NCBI GenBank assembly: GCA_022784505.1
Contig: JALFUQ010000032.1
Location: 1 to 40,474 of the forward strand
Source: Bacillota bacterium
GTDB lineage: Bacteria; Bacillota; Clostridia; Oscillospirales; Oscillospiraceae
Direction: 5' to 3'
DNA: 40,474 nt
Shown here: positions 9,332 through 18,016 of the stretch, piece by piece
Layout of the letters: every line of letters begins with the position of its first letter
Position numbering within the stretch: position 1 is the stretch's first letter
Notes under the pieces: model-generated
What the model was told of the DNA's origin: nothing
Databases searched by the model: none
What the model saw: the letters and a program-made list of their open reading frames with translations, nothing else
Made by a program: the position numbers and the translations under genes

Positions 9332-10750
9332 ATGAAAAGTATCTACTTTAGAAACTTCCTTGCCACCGCCACCCTCGTTTTGTGCTGCTTTACCATCATC
9401 GGTGCCGCTTTCTTCTTTCTCGGAAGAAGCTACCTTATAAACAGCACCCGTGAGAGCATGAACGCCAGCGCCGACGAGGTCGTGCGTGCCGCCGCCGCCG
9501 TCAGCCGCGAGGAGTCTCTGTCATCGTGGAGCCTGCGCATGACGATAAGCCCCATCGCAAACAGCACCGCATGTCATATATTCATCAGCGATCAGGACGG
9601 TCTTGTGCTGTCCTGTTCCGATTTGGTGCCCTATTGCGAGCACGCGGGGCGTCAGCTCGACCAGACAGTGGTAAACACCCTGCATGTCGAGAAAAAGCTT
9701 GACCGCCTGACCACGCTTGCAGGCTTTTACCCCGAGCAGCGCCTCGTCGTGGCAAAGCCCATCGAAACAGACAGCGGTGTCATCGGCTACGTGTTCGTGT
9801 CCTCGGACAATGCGGCCGTTCTGGACACATGGAAGACCTTTATAGGCGTCGCGCTCACCGTGGGCGTTGCGGTGATGCTCATTGCGATGCTCATGTCGCT
9901 GATCTTCTCAAAGAAGATGGCAGAGCCGCTCGATCAGCTCACCGTAGCGTCGCGAAAGTTTGCACTGGGCGATTTTTCGGTGCGTGTGGAGAACACCGAC
10001 CGGCGCGACGACGAAATAGGAACGCTTTTAGATTCGTTCAACAACATGGCAGACAGCCTGGAGCGCTCTGACCGCAAACGTCAGGAGCTCATTGCGAACA
10101 TCTCGCACGAGCTGCGCACGCCAATGACGACGATAGCGGGCTTTGCCGACGGCATCATCGACGGCACCATCCCTCGTGAGCAGGAGGACAAGTACCTGCG
10201 CAAGATTGCCGACGAGACACGCAGGCTGGCTCGTCTCGTGCGCAACATGCTCGACCTTTCACAGGCCGAGACCAAGGCGGTCGACAAGTCAAAGCGCAAG
10301 AAATTTGACCTGTCCGAGCTTTTATTGCAGACGCTTTTAAGCTTTGAAAGCCGCGCCAAGGACAAAAACCTCGATGTCGACCCCCAGCTTCCAGAGGATC
10401 CGATCATCGTTTTTGCCGAGCGCGACTCGATAACGCAGGTGCTGTATAACCTCACAGACAACGCCGTTAAGTTTGCCGCACCCGGCAGCACCATCACGAT
10501 AAGGCTGTATAAGCGCGACGGCAAGGCATATGTTTCTATTAAGGACAAGGGCGAGACCATACCCGAGGGCGACCTGCCGTTTATATTTGACCGTTTCCAC
10601 AAATCCGACCGCTCGCGCAGTCTCGACAAGGACGGTGTCGGGCTCGGGCTGTACCTCGTGAAGAGGATAATCAACAGTCACGACGAAGACATCGTTGTCA
10701 CCAGCCGCGACGGCATCACCGAATTTGTATTCACACTGCCCCTGGCATAG
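9332..10750 (+). CDS. Membrane-bound sensor histidine kinase
   Basis: A 472-residue protein. TM1 is at about 6-29, the extracellular sensor at about 30-163, TM2 at about 166-190, and HAMP at about 190-245. In the HisKA domain the phospho-accepting H259 lies in ISHELRTPM. The HATPase domain has the N-box LYNLTDNAVKFA, a G1 box DKGETIP (second glycine replaced, as in other clostridial kinases of this type), FDRFHKSDRSRS and the G2 box GVGLGLYLV. Its ATG directly follows the TAA of the regulator gene with no clear ribosome binding site of its own, so translational coupling is likely. The downstream protease suggests an envelope-stress or secretion-stress circuit like CssRS-HtrA, by inference only. 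Confidence 0.95.
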   Translation: MKSIYFRNFLATATLVLCCFTIIGAAFFFLGRSYLINSTRESMNASADEVVRAAAAVSREESLSSWSLRMTISPIANSTACHIFISDQDGLVLSCSDLVPYCEHAGRQLDQTVVNTLHVEKKLDRLTTLAGFYPEQRLVVAKPIETDSGVIGYVFVSSDNAAVLDTWKTFIGVALTVGVAVMLIAMLMSLIFSKKMAEPLDQLTVASRKFALGDFSVRVENTDRRDDEIGTLLDSFNNMADSLERSDRKRQELIANISHELRTPMTTIAGFADGIIDGTIPREQEDKYLRKIADETRRLARLVRNMLDLSQAETKAVDKSKRKKFDLSELLLQTLLSFESRAKDKNLDVDPQLPEDPIIVFAERDSITQVLYNLTDNAVKFAAPGSTITIRLYKRDGKAYVSIKDKGETIPEGDLPFIFDRFHKSDRSRSLDKDGVGLGLYLVKRIINSHDEDIVVTSRDGITEFVFTLPLA

Positions 10751-10762
10751 AAAGAGGAGTTT

Positions 10763-12043
10763 ATGAGTTGGTACGATAACAACGAAAACTGGTATAAGCC
10801 GAATTATACAACCCACGCCGACCCCGTGCAGCCTGACGTGCAGCGTCAGCAGGCAAAGCTCCCGGGCAGCCGCGCAGCCCGCATAGTTGCGATCGTAATG
10901 TGTATGCTTCTGCTTTTGGGCGGCGGCACCTACGCCGTGCTCAACAGTGATCGCTCAATCAGCGGCAGCGATGACGACGAGAGCTTGCCCAAAAGCTACA
11001 TGACTTATTTTGAGGACTATTACTCGGCTGCGTCAAACACGCCGTCGAGCATAAAGCTTGAAAAGGTGTCCGACCGCGGCTCGCTCACACTGCAAGCGGG
11101 TTCTGTGAGCGCACAAAAGCTCAGCTTCAACGAGATATTCGACAAGTGCTCGCCCTCTGTTGTCGGCATCAAGTCCTTTGACGGCAAGAGCAGCGACTCT
11201 TACAGCTGGGGCAGCGGCATCGTCGTCTCCTCCGACGGCTATATCCTCACGAACACCCACGTCATCGATGAGGGCAAGAGCGCAACCGTGCAGCTTTCCG
11301 ACGGCTCGACCTTTGATGCAAAGCTTGTCGGTGCAGACTCTCAGAGCGACGTTGCGATCCTGAAGATAGAAGCTGCCGGTCTTACACCGGCGGTCTTCGC
11401 AAGCTCGAAGAATATCCGCACGGGCGACGCGGTCTGCGCTATCGGCAACCCCCTTAGCCCGGACTACAGCCTCACGATGACAAGCGGTATCATCTCCGCG
11501 ACCAGCCGCGAGGTCAGCTACAACGGCGCTGTCATGAACCTTTTGCAGACCGACACCTCCATTAACGAAGGCAACTCCGGCGGCCCGCTGTTTAATGACC
11601 GCGGGCAGGTCATCGGCATCACGAACATGAAGATAGTTTCGAGCTTTTCGAACATTGAGGGCATCGGCTTTGCCATCCCGTCGGACACCCTGCAAAGCAT
11701 TGTCGCCGCCCTCATGGCTGACGGCGCGGTGTACGGCCGCTCGACCATCGGCGTGACGGTCGGCCCCATCAGCGAGGATATTGCCAAGCACTACGACATC
11801 CCCGTCGGGCTTTATGTCTCCGAGGTTTTGGATAATTCCGATGCGCAGAAACAGGGCATCAAAAAGGGCGATATCATCACAAAGGTCAACGGCAAGGACG
11901 CGCACTCGACCTCCGATATCGCCGAGGAAAAGTCCAAGCTCGATATCGGCGATACCATTGATTTCACCGTCTGGCGCAGCGGCTCGACCTTCGATGTCAC
12001 AGTCAGGATAATGGACTCGGTGGATATTTATAATGCGAAATAA
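10763..12043 (+). CDS. HtrA/DegP-like membrane-anchored serine protease
   Basis: A 426-residue protein. A cytoplasmic N-terminal tail is followed by a transmembrane anchor at about 42-62. The trypsin-like domain carries the triad H166 (LTNTHVID), D196 (SQSDVAILK) and S272 (EGNSGGPLFN). One PDZ domain (about 325-415) contains GLYVSEVLDNSDAQKQGIKKGD. HtrA proteases degrade misfolded proteins at the outer face of the membrane. AGAGGAG precedes the ATG, and the gene sits 12 bp after the kinase gene, so the regulator-kinase pair probably controls it. Confidence 0.95.
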   Translation: MSWYDNNENWYKPNYTTHADPVQPDVQRQQAKLPGSRAARIVAIVMCMLLLLGGGTYAVLNSDRSISGSDDDESLPKSYMTYFEDYYSAASNTPSSIKLEKVSDRGSLTLQAGSVSAQKLSFNEIFDKCSPSVVGIKSFDGKSSDSYSWGSGIVVSSDGYILTNTHVIDEGKSATVQLSDGSTFDAKLVGADSQSDVAILKIEAAGLTPAVFASSKNIRTGDAVCAIGNPLSPDYSLTMTSGIISATSREVSYNGAVMNLLQTDTSINEGNSGGPLFNDRGQVIGITNMKIVSSFSNIEGIGFAIPSDTLQSIVAALMADGAVYGRSTIGVTVGPISEDIAKHYDIPVGLYVSEVLDNSDAQKQGIKKGDIITKVNGKDAHSTSDIAEEKSKLDIGDTIDFTVWRSGSTFDVTVRIMDSVDIYNAK

Positions 12044-12048
12044 GAAAA

Positions 12049-12081
12049 CCGGCTCGCCTAACAAGGTGAGCCGGAGTTTTT
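12049..12081 (+). terminator. Terminator of the regulator-kinase-htrA operon
   Basis: Eleven-bp arms CCGGCTCGCCT and AGGTGAGCCGG (one G.U pair) with loop AACA, then AGTTTTT. Confidence 0.85.
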
Positions 12082-12118
12082 ATAGAGAAAGTGTAATTGT
12101 TGAAAAGAATTAACATAT

Positions 12119-12174
12119 ATTAACTTTTCTTTGCGCTGTCAAAGAAAAGTTACAAAAGAAACGCAGCCAAAGGC
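12119..12174 (-). repeat. R1 dispersed palindromic repeat, copy 2
   Basis: Reverse-complement copy of 4623-4678, 56 bp, with arms AACTTTTCTTTG and CAAAGAAAAGTT. It lies between the convergent htrA and prmA ends, so it is transcribed downstream of genes rather than as a promoter. Its far end stops 7 bp before the prmA stop codon. Confidence 0.85.
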
Positions 12175-12181
12175 AAAAAAC

Positions 12182-13111
12182 TTAACTTGCTATATCTGCC
12201 CAGCGGCAGATATAGCAGTGCCATTCTTCTTCGTGGAGGTGCTTTTCAATCTCAAAGCCGGCGGAGCGGAGGGCGGCGGCAACATCGTTTTCGCGGCCGT
12301 CGATGATGCCGGAGGTTATGAATACGGCGTTTTGCGCCATGAGCGGGCGGACGAGCGGGGCAAGCGGGATTATGACATCGGAGACGATGTTTGCAAGCAC
12401 AATATCGTAGCCCGTGCCGAGGCTTCGGCGCAGTGCGGCGTCGCCGACGATGTCACCGGCATAGACCTTTAATCGATCTGCGCCGATGCCGTTTAATGCG
12501 GCGTTATCCATGACCACATCGGGTGCCTTCGGGTCGATATCGCAGCCGACGCAAGAGCTTGCGCCCAGAACGAGCGCACCGATGCCGAGTATGCCGCTTC
12601 CGCAGCCGAGATCGAGCACCCTTTTGCCATCGAGCGCATAGCTCTGCAATGCCTCAAGGCACATGCGGGTCGTCGCATGACTGCCGGTGCCGAACATGAG
12701 CCCCGGGTCGAGGCGCAGCGGCACGCGCCCGTTTAAGTCCGTCTCCTCCCACTCGGGCACGACGATGAGCCGGTCGCCGATCTCAAGCGGCTTATAATAC
12801 TGCTTCCAGTTATTTTCCCAGTCAGCGTCGTCGACAACGCTCGTCGTATACTTGAGACCTGCGTTTTTTATCGCATCCAGCATGGCTTCACTGCCCTCAT
12901 TGAGATACAGCTTTATGCGCGAGACACCGGCATATTTCTCCTCAAGCTCCTTGTCGACATAGTCCCAATACTGGCGATTATTTTCGAGAAAAGAGCGGAA
13001 ATCCGACTCGTTTTCGATGACATATTCGCACAGGCCGAGGGCACTGAGCTTATCGCAGCATTCGTCGATGCCGCTTTCCGTAGTTTCGATTATGACCTCT
13101 GTATATTTCAT
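12182..13111 (-). CDS. prmA: Ribosomal protein L11 methyltransferase
   Basis: A 309-residue protein, full length for PrmA. The N-terminal L11-recognition domain is followed by the linker motif ENNWKQYYKPLEIGDRL and the signature LDPGLMFGTGSHATTRMCLE. The SAM-binding loop is VLDLGCGSGILGIGAL and the catalytic-face motif is DIVLANIVSDVI. It trimethylates amino groups of ribosomal protein L11. Start ATG 13111 has GAGGATGG just upstream. hpf lies upstream on the same strand, separated by the R2 repeat and two terminator hairpins. Confidence 0.96.
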   Translation of the reverse strand: MKYTEVIIETTESGIDECCDKLSALGLCEYVIENESDFRSFLENNRQYWDYVDKELEEKYAGVSRIKLYLNEGSEAMLDAIKNAGLKYTTSVVDDADWENNWKQYYKPLEIGDRLIVVPEWEETDLNGRVPLRLDPGLMFGTGSHATTRMCLEALQSYALDGKRVLDLGCGSGILGIGALVLGASSCVGCDIDPKAPDVVMDNAALNGIGADRLKVYAGDIVGDAALRRSLGTGYDIVLANIVSDVIIPLAPLVRPLMAQNAVFITSGIIDGRENDVAAALRSAGFEIEKHLHEEEWHCYICRWADIAS

Positions 13112-13139
13112 ATTCCATCCTCTTAGATATCAGCTCACA

Positions 13140-13166
13140 AATTGCCCCGTCGATGACGGGGCAATT
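13140..13166. terminator. Perfect hairpin upstream of prmA
   Basis: Twelve-bp arms AATTGCCCCGTC and GACGGGGCAATT with loop GAT. The CCCCGTC/GACGGGG stem recurs at 13383-13401, so the two hairpins bracket the R2 repeat. The stem could terminate hpf read-through on the minus strand. Confidence 0.65.
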
Positions 13167-13224
13167 TTCCTTAATTCCATGCTTAATGCAAACGCCACGG
13201 AGCCGCAGGGGAGGTCGAGGGGAC

Positions 13225-13380
13225 AAGGTCCCGCTCGAATTGGATAAACAGCCATCAAAAAGTGTCTGCTCGGCAGACTATTTTGACGAGCGTAGCGAAA
13301 TTTTTTGTGACAACGCCCTTTCACAAAAAATGTGGCGTGTACGAAGCGTGCAAAAAGCAAATTGCTTTTTGCACGCTGAG
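13225..13380 (+). repeat. R2 dispersed structured repeat, copy 1
   Basis: It shares with 19620-19748 the core AAGGTCCCGC, AATTGGAT, AGCCATCAAAAA, TTTTGACGAGC and GATTTTTTGTGA-like blocks. Hairpin A (13255-13286) has outer TCAAAA/TTTTGA and inner GTCTGC/GCAGAC. Hairpin B (13346-13376) has arms GCGTGCAAAAAGCAA and TTGCTTTTTGCACGC. Inner stem sequences differ from the other copy while pairing is kept. A minus-strand open frame through it (13130-13360) is not credited as a gene. Confidence 0.75.
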
Positions 13381-13382
13381 TC

Positions 13383-13401
13383 CCCCGTCTTGATGACGGG
13401 G
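13383..13401 (-). terminator. Hairpin just downstream of hpf
   Basis: CCCCGTC and GACGGGG arms with a 5-nt loop, 20 bp past the hpf stop. There is no clear U-tract on the minus strand. Confidence 0.45.
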
Positions 13402-13420
13402 CAATGAGTTTTATTCTTTA

Positions 13421-13966
13421 TTATTCGGCAGCGTCATCGCAGATCAGGCCGTAGCCGCCGTTTCTACGGCGGTAGACGACGGAGACCGCACCGTCTTCCT
13501 CGTCATTTCTGAACACGAAAAACTCGTGCTCGAGCAGATTCATCTGCAATATCGCTTCCTCGGGCGACATGGGCTTGATGGAGAAACGCTTGCTGCGGAC
13601 GATCTTGAACTCTTCATCCTCATCCTCCTCAGCAGGCGCATAGGAGGGTTCGACCTCACGCTCCAGAGCTCCTTCCCTCAGCCGCTTCTCAAGACGCGTC
13701 TTGTTTTTGCGGATCTGCCGCTCAATTGCGGCAACGCCGGAATCGACAGAGGCGTACATGTCGTTGGTAAGTTCGCTTGCCCTATAATAAAGGCCGTTGT
13801 TTTCGATGGTTATCTCGGCAAGAAAGCGGCCGCGCTCGGTGCTGAAGGTGAGATAAGCATTACTCTCGGTCTTAAATAACCGGTCGAGCTTTCCGACCTT
13901 GCGCTCGGCATAGGCCCTGAGATCTGCGGAGGAACCCATCTTTTTCTCGGTAAAAGTGAACTTCAT
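13421..13966 (-). CDS. hpf: Ribosome hibernation-promoting factor, long form
   Basis: A 181-residue protein, typical of the long HPF found in most Firmicutes. The N-terminal HPF/RaiA domain (about 1-100) includes the segment VGKLDRLF, then LAEITIENNGLYYRASE and MYASVDSGVAAIERQIRKNK. An acidic linker follows (EEDEDEEFKIVRSKRF). The C-terminal dimerisation domain (about 125-181) contains KPMSPEEAILQMNLLEHEFF and VVYRRRNGGYGLI. It pairs 70S ribosomes into inactive 100S dimers in stationary phase. AAAGGAG lies 9 nt before the ATG. Confidence 0.96.
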   Translation of the reverse strand: MKFTFTEKKMGSSADLRAYAERKVGKLDRLFKTESNAYLTFSTERGRFLAEITIENNGLYYRASELTNDMYASVDSGVAAIERQIRKNKTRLEKRLREGALEREVEPSYAPAEEDEDEEFKIVRSKRFSIKPMSPEEAILQMNLLEHEFFVFRNDEEDGAVSVVYRRRNGGYGLICDDAAE

Positions 13967-14021
13967 TTGTGTCAGCTCCTTTCTGCGTTAGCAAAAAGAC
14001 CTTGTCCCTTTGCTTACCTAC

Positions 14022-14050
14022 AGTATATCATGGAGCCGGGCAAAAATAAA
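14022..14050 (-). promoter_or_regulatory. Putative hpf promoter
   Basis: Minus strand extended -10 TGATATACT (hexamer 14027-14022) with a weak -35 TTTATT (14050-14045) at 17 bp. The transcript would have a leader of about 50 nt. Confidence 0.5.
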
Positions 14051-14085
14051 GTGCATTTTGTTGAAATTGCCTTAAATTTAAATAA

Positions 14086-16080
14086 TTATTCAAAAATAAT
14101 AGTGCAATTGGGCAATGCATTCTTCAAGGCGGTTATCTGATTCTCGCTCAGGCCGTTTTTCTCGATGTGCAGCAGGCGCAGATTTTTGAGCGAATACAGT
14201 GGGCTTGCGTCGCCTATGTTATTATCCGAAAGGTCGAGCGTTTCAAGCGTCGTGAGCCTCGAGAGCGCCGAGACGGAGGTGATGACGTTGTTTGAAAGGT
14301 CAAGATGTCTCACGCTCTTAAAACCGGATACAGCCGAAATGTCGCTTATGCCGAGACCCGCCGCATCCACAGTCTCCGCCGTGGCGGAAAACTCCTTGCC
14401 GCCGAGCGTTATTTTCTTTGTGAGCTCCGAGTGCGTTATCTTACAGTTCGGCAGCTTCCTTTTAAGCTTGCTGACGCCGGTCTCGGTGAGGTCGGGGTTA
14501 TTTTCAAGCGACAGGCTCGCAAGGCTCTTGAGATTATAAAGCTTCTCAAGGTCATCATCGGTTATGCCGGTGCTCTTAAGGCCGAGTATCTGGAGACTGC
14601 TCAGCTTTGCAAGTCCCTGCGTGCCGTCAAGCTCGTTGCCGCTGAGGACAAGCTCTTTAAGCTGCTTTAGCTCCGACAGAGCGGTGACGGAGGTGATCTT
14701 GTTATCGGCAAGGTTCAGATGCTCAAGCGTCGTGATGCTCATGAGTGGGCGAATGTCGCTTATCATGTTGCTCGAAAGATCAAGCACTCTCAGCTTCGGC
14801 AGGTCGAGCAGGGTGCTGATATCACTTATGTAGTTATCGCTCAGGTCAAGCTCCTCAAGGCTCGTGCACACCGAAAGCGGGCTGAGGTCGGTTATCGAGC
14901 AGCCGCTCAGGTCAAGCTGCGTCACATCGCTCTTGAAGGTTTTGCCGCCGAGGTGCACCTCGACAATGTCGGTGCTGGCATCGTCGTTATAGATAAGGCA
15001 GCCGGGCAGACGGGCCTTGAGCTCCTTAATCTGGCTCTGTCTGACCTCGATGCCGCCGATGGTGAGCATGGTAAGACCGTTCAGGTCATAAAGCGGGGTA
15101 AAGTCCTTGATATCGTTATTATCAAGGTGCAGGGTGCGCAGAGTTTTAAGCTGCGACAGCGGAGTGATATCCGTTATCTGATTGTTGCTCAGGTCGAGCG
15201 ACACGAGCTTTTCAAGCGGGGTAAGGAAGCTCAGATCGTCTATCTCATTGTCGGAAAGCTTCAGGCTCGTGAGCTCTGTGAGCTTGCCGATATCGGCCAG
15301 TCTGCCGCTGCGCAGGCCCTTGCCCGACAGGTCGAGCACGGTCGTTGTTTTTATGTCGTACTGCTCGTCGCCGATGAGCACAATCTGGCCGCTATCATAC
15401 GCTTCCTTGGCCTTCTTGAGCATTTCGATGCGCTTTTTTATGACATCGCTGTCCGAGTTTGAGCTTTCCAAAATGGCGATCGCGTTGACATAGTCGTACT
15501 TTGCCTCGTAGCACTGGCTCATCAGCAGCAGGCAGTCGTCGGTCTTGTTGATCGCCATGGCGCTGCGCAGCTTTTCGAGCGCTTCGTCATATTTGCCGTC
15601 GTAGTACAGCGACTGCGCCTGATTATAAAGCTGCTCGTACTCGCGATCGCTCGACGAGTTTTTGAGAAGCAGCACGCCCGCCAAAAGCAGTGCAAGAGCT
15701 GTAACGACAGCGGCACAGACGATGATTATCTTCTTTTTACTGCGGGTCTTACGCTCGTCCTGCGCTTCCTCGATCACGCGCTTTGCCGCCTCCGACGGCG
15801 TGCGCTCGGGCGCAGGCTTGGACTGATACTCCGGCTCGGCTGCGGTTCCGGCTGCGTCGTCGGGCTCGATTATATAGCCCTCGGTCTCGCGCAGTATCGC
15901 CTCCAGCTCGGGGTCGAGTCTGGAATCAAAAGCGTGCGCTTCGTCGGCGGCGGTGCTGTCGACGACAGTTCTTTCCTCAGCGGCGCGCCGAAGCTCCTTT
16001 TCAATATCGTCACGGTCGACGACCACGGTCTTTTCCTCGGTCGAGGCCAACTCATTGAGTCTTTCCGTCAGCTTACTCAT
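14086..16080 (-). CDS. Membrane-anchored TPR/leucine-rich-repeat protein
   Basis: A 664-residue protein. The cytoplasmic N-terminus (about 1-110) is acidic and low in complexity. One transmembrane helix is at about 113-140 (after TRSKKK). A TPR-like helical pair follows at about 146-210 (YDGKYDEALEKLRSAM). Then come internalin-type 22-residue LRRs from about 240 to the end (LTSLKLSDNEIDDLSFL and so on). The LRR part is built of three modules. Each opens with an (L)GG/GDE-type strand followed by LDLSG-like text, and closes with a helix plus LPGC or LPNC (residues about 230-367, 368-550, 551-664). Start 16080 is preferred over ATG 16086 because GGAGG abuts the latter. It overlaps the upstream stop by 8 bp. 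Function unknown; an extracellular protein-binding scaffold is likely. Confidence 0.85.
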   Translation of the reverse strand: MSKLTERLNELASTEEKTVVVDRDDIEKELRRAAEERTVVDSTAADEAHAFDSRLDPELEAILRETEGYIIEPDDAAGTAAEPEYQSKPAPERTPSEAAKRVIEEAQDERKTRSKKKIIIVCAAVVTALALLLAGVLLLKNSSSDREYEQLYNQAQSLYYDGKYDEALEKLRSAMAINKTDDCLLLMSQCYEAKYDYVNAIAILESSNSDSDVIKKRIEMLKKAKEAYDSGQIVLIGDEQYDIKTTTVLDLSGKGLRSGRLADIGKLTELTSLKLSDNEIDDLSFLTPLEKLVSLDLSNNQITDITPLSQLKTLRTLHLDNNDIKDFTPLYDLNGLTMLTIGGIEVRQSQIKELKARLPGCLIYNDDASTDIVEVHLGGKTFKSDVTQLDLSGCSITDLSPLSVCTSLEELDLSDNYISDISTLLDLPKLRVLDLSSNMISDIRPLMSITTLEHLNLADNKITSVTALSELKQLKELVLSGNELDGTQGLAKLSSLQILGLKSTGITDDDLEKLYNLKSLASLSLENNPDLTETGVSKLKRKLPNCKITHSELTKKITLGGKEFSATAETVDAAGLGISDISAVSGFKSVRHLDLSNNVITSVSALSRLTTLETLDLSDNNIGDASPLYSLKNLRLLHIEKNGLSENQITALKNALPNCTIIFE

Positions 16081-16747
16081 GCTCATCCTCCGTCTCTATG
16101 TTTTTGCTCGGTACGGTTTCTTTATTCGGTACGGGATCCTCGTTCTGCGTCAGAATGTCGATTATCTCCTGCTCATCCGGCTCGGGCTTTGAAAAATCAC
16201 GCTTTTTCATCGCGAAGGTGATGAAAAACAGTGCAAGCATGATGCACAGCACCGATATCTCCGGCAGCCACTCGGCAAGGCTCATCGCATTCTCGTTTGC
16301 AAGGAATGTGTTTCTGTCCTCAACGAGGATGTGGTACACGAACGGCAGGCCGAAAAGCGGCAGCAAGAGCCACTTCGTGCGGACAACGCCGAACACCGTG
16401 CCGGTATAGAGCATCGCAACGAGAAGGTACAGCAGGATGCACAGTATCGTGTGCAGGACGCTGTCAAAGCCGAGCGCCTTGATGATAAAGAACACCACGC
16501 CTAATATCACCGGTATGGCCGTGAGCGAGAACAGGCGCTTGCCCATGTACAGTATGATGATGATAAACAGCACATTGCACAGCACCGGCAGCGCTATCTG
16601 CGTATAGATAAACGCCGCGTCCTTATTCGCCCAAAAGCCCCAGTAGCCGAACAGGCGCAGCAGCGCCGACAGCCCCATCAGCAGCGCAGAGAGCTTTACA
16701 AATATATTCTTTCTGCTTACGCTGTATCTCAGTTTTTCTCTTTCCAT
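16073..16747 (-). CDS. Multi-spanning membrane protein of unknown function
   Basis: A 224-residue protein. I do not recognise the family. About five or six hydrophobic segments lie between residues 18 and 180 (for example NVLFIIIILYMG and SVLCIMLALFFITFAM). An acidic C-terminal tail (about 185-224) follows. Start ATG 16747 lies one base after the aminopeptidase stop codon. The open frame extends upstream to 16819, but that part is inside the aminopeptidase gene. The close coupling on both sides (1-bp gap, 8-bp overlap) indicates joint expression with the aminopeptidase and LRR genes. Confidence 0.75.
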   Translation of the reverse strand: MEREKLRYSVSRKNIFVKLSALLMGLSALLRLFGYWGFWANKDAAFIYTQIALPVLCNVLFIIIILYMGKRLFSLTAIPVILGVVFFIIKALGFDSVLHTILCILLYLLVAMLYTGTVFGVVRTKWLLLPLFGLPFVYHILVEDRNTFLANENAMSLAEWLPEISVLCIMLALFFITFAMKKRDFSKPEPDEQEIIDILTQNEDPVPNKETVPSKNIETEDEHE

Positions 16748-16748
16748 C

Positions 16749-17975
16749 TTAAAAAGCCCAATTCCCCTCTTTGAAGATAGCGACCTTTTCGCCGTTTTCG
16801 CAGGTGCCGACGATGTCAAGATCCTGCGAGCCTATCATGAAGTCCTCGTGAATCATCGATGAGTTTATGCCCATCTCGCGGCACTGCTCGATAGTGTATT
16901 TGTCATAATCCTTAATGCAGCCGGTGAAGCCCTCGCCGAGTGCAAGGTGGCAAGCAGCGTTCTCGTCAAACAGGGTGTTGTAGAACATAATCTCGCTGTT
17001 TCTTATCGGGCTGTCGTAGGGCACGAGCGCACACTCGCCGAGCATGGCCGAGCCCTCATCCATGGCGACCATGGTCTTGAGCGCATCCTCGTTTTTCTCG
17101 GCGTGTACCTCTGTGACCTTGCCGTTTTCAAAGCGGATTGAGAAGTTTTCTATCATAACGCCGCGGTAAGACAGCGGGCGGGTGGAATACACGATGCCCT
17201 CGGCCTTGCCCTTCATGGGGCTTGTGAATACCTCCTCGCTGGGGATGTTGGGGTTAAACTCAACGCCCGCACCGAGAGTTTTCTCCGAGCCCGCCAAAAA
17301 CTGTGCCTCGGGGATGAGCTGCACGGTAAAGTCTGTGCCGTTTGAGGACGAGTAGTGCAACGAGCGCAGTTCAAGGCTGTTCAGATACTCGCAGCGGCGC
17401 TTGAGATTGGCGTTGTGCTCACGCCATGCGGCGATGCCGTCGCCGTCTGCGCGGGAGGTGTAGAGTATCGCCTCCCAAAGCTTCTCGACCGCATCGTCCT
17501 CGGGGATGCCCGGGAACACCTTCTTTGCCCACGCCTTGCCCGGCACGGCGGCGATGACCCACTGGTACTTGTTATCCATCGAGTCGCGGATGGGCTTTAT
17601 GACCTTCCAGCGCATCTGGACAGACTTGCCCCACTTTTCCTGATCCATGCCGTCAAGCCCGTTTGGGTCGGCCGACTCAATGTAGATCATCGCAGGCAGC
17701 GTCTCGGCGCGGTGGAGCATTTTCTGTCTTTCCCACTCGGCCATAGTGCCGAGCTTTTCAACGCTCTGGTACTTTACGTTAAGAAGCTGCAGAGCCTGAT
17801 GCGACCACTCGACACGAACCTGCGCGGCACCGGCCTTGTAGCACTCCTCGACGACGAGCTCAACGAAGCTCGGCTGGTCAAGCTCGGCGCACACAACGAC
17901 ATCCTGTCCGGGCTGCACGGCAGCGCCCACACGCACGATGAGCTCGGCATAGCCCTTTAATTTCTTTGCGTCCAT
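16749..17975 (-). CDS. M29-family metallo-aminopeptidase (AmpS/PepS-like)
   Basis: A 408-residue protein, standard M29 length. The N-terminus (YAELIVRVGAAVQPGQDVVV) matches the family. The signature region contains NIPSEEVFTSPMKGKAEG with the metal-ligand glutamates. Further ligand residues lie in MLGECALVP and in NTLFDENAACHLALGEGF. These cytoplasmic cobalt- or zinc-dependent exopeptidases release N-terminal residues from peptides. AAGGAAG precedes the ATG. It is the first gene of a three-gene operon with the two membrane proteins downstream. Confidence 0.94.
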   Translation of the reverse strand: MDAKKLKGYAELIVRVGAAVQPGQDVVVCAELDQPSFVELVVEECYKAGAAQVRVEWSHQALQLLNVKYQSVEKLGTMAEWERQKMLHRAETLPAMIYIESADPNGLDGMDQEKWGKSVQMRWKVIKPIRDSMDNKYQWVIAAVPGKAWAKKVFPGIPEDDAVEKLWEAILYTSRADGDGIAAWREHNANLKRRCEYLNSLELRSLHYSSSNGTDFTVQLIPEAQFLAGSEKTLGAGVEFNPNIPSEEVFTSPMKGKAEGIVYSTRPLSYRGVMIENFSIRFENGKVTEVHAEKNEDALKTMVAMDEGSAMLGECALVPYDSPIRNSEIMFYNTLFDENAACHLALGEGFTGCIKDYDKYTIEQCREMGINSSMIHEDFMIGSQDLDIVGTCENGEKVAIFKEGNWAF

Positions 17976-18016
17976 ATTAAAAACTTCCTTAATTACATTC
18001 TTAATTACATTTCGAG

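Larger units (their letters stand above)
13152..13405. repeat. 14-bp direct repeats flanking the R2 element
   Basis: GATGACGGGGCAAT occurs at 13152-13165 and again at 13392-13405. The pair encloses about 225 bp that include R2 copy 1. It could be a target-site-type duplication or a duplicated terminator half. Confidence 0.6.

Noticed and set aside
11033..12064. 343-codon minus-strand frame opposite htrA
   Set aside because: The protease on the plus strand has a full catalytic triad and PDZ domain. The opposite frame is compositionally biased (rich in D, A, V, R) with no motif.
13130..13360. 76-codon minus-strand frame through R2 copy 1
   Set aside because: Its end overlaps the hairpin upstream of prmA. 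The similarity to the frame in R2 copy 2 is limited to the repeat, and the hairpin changes respect pairing rather than codons.
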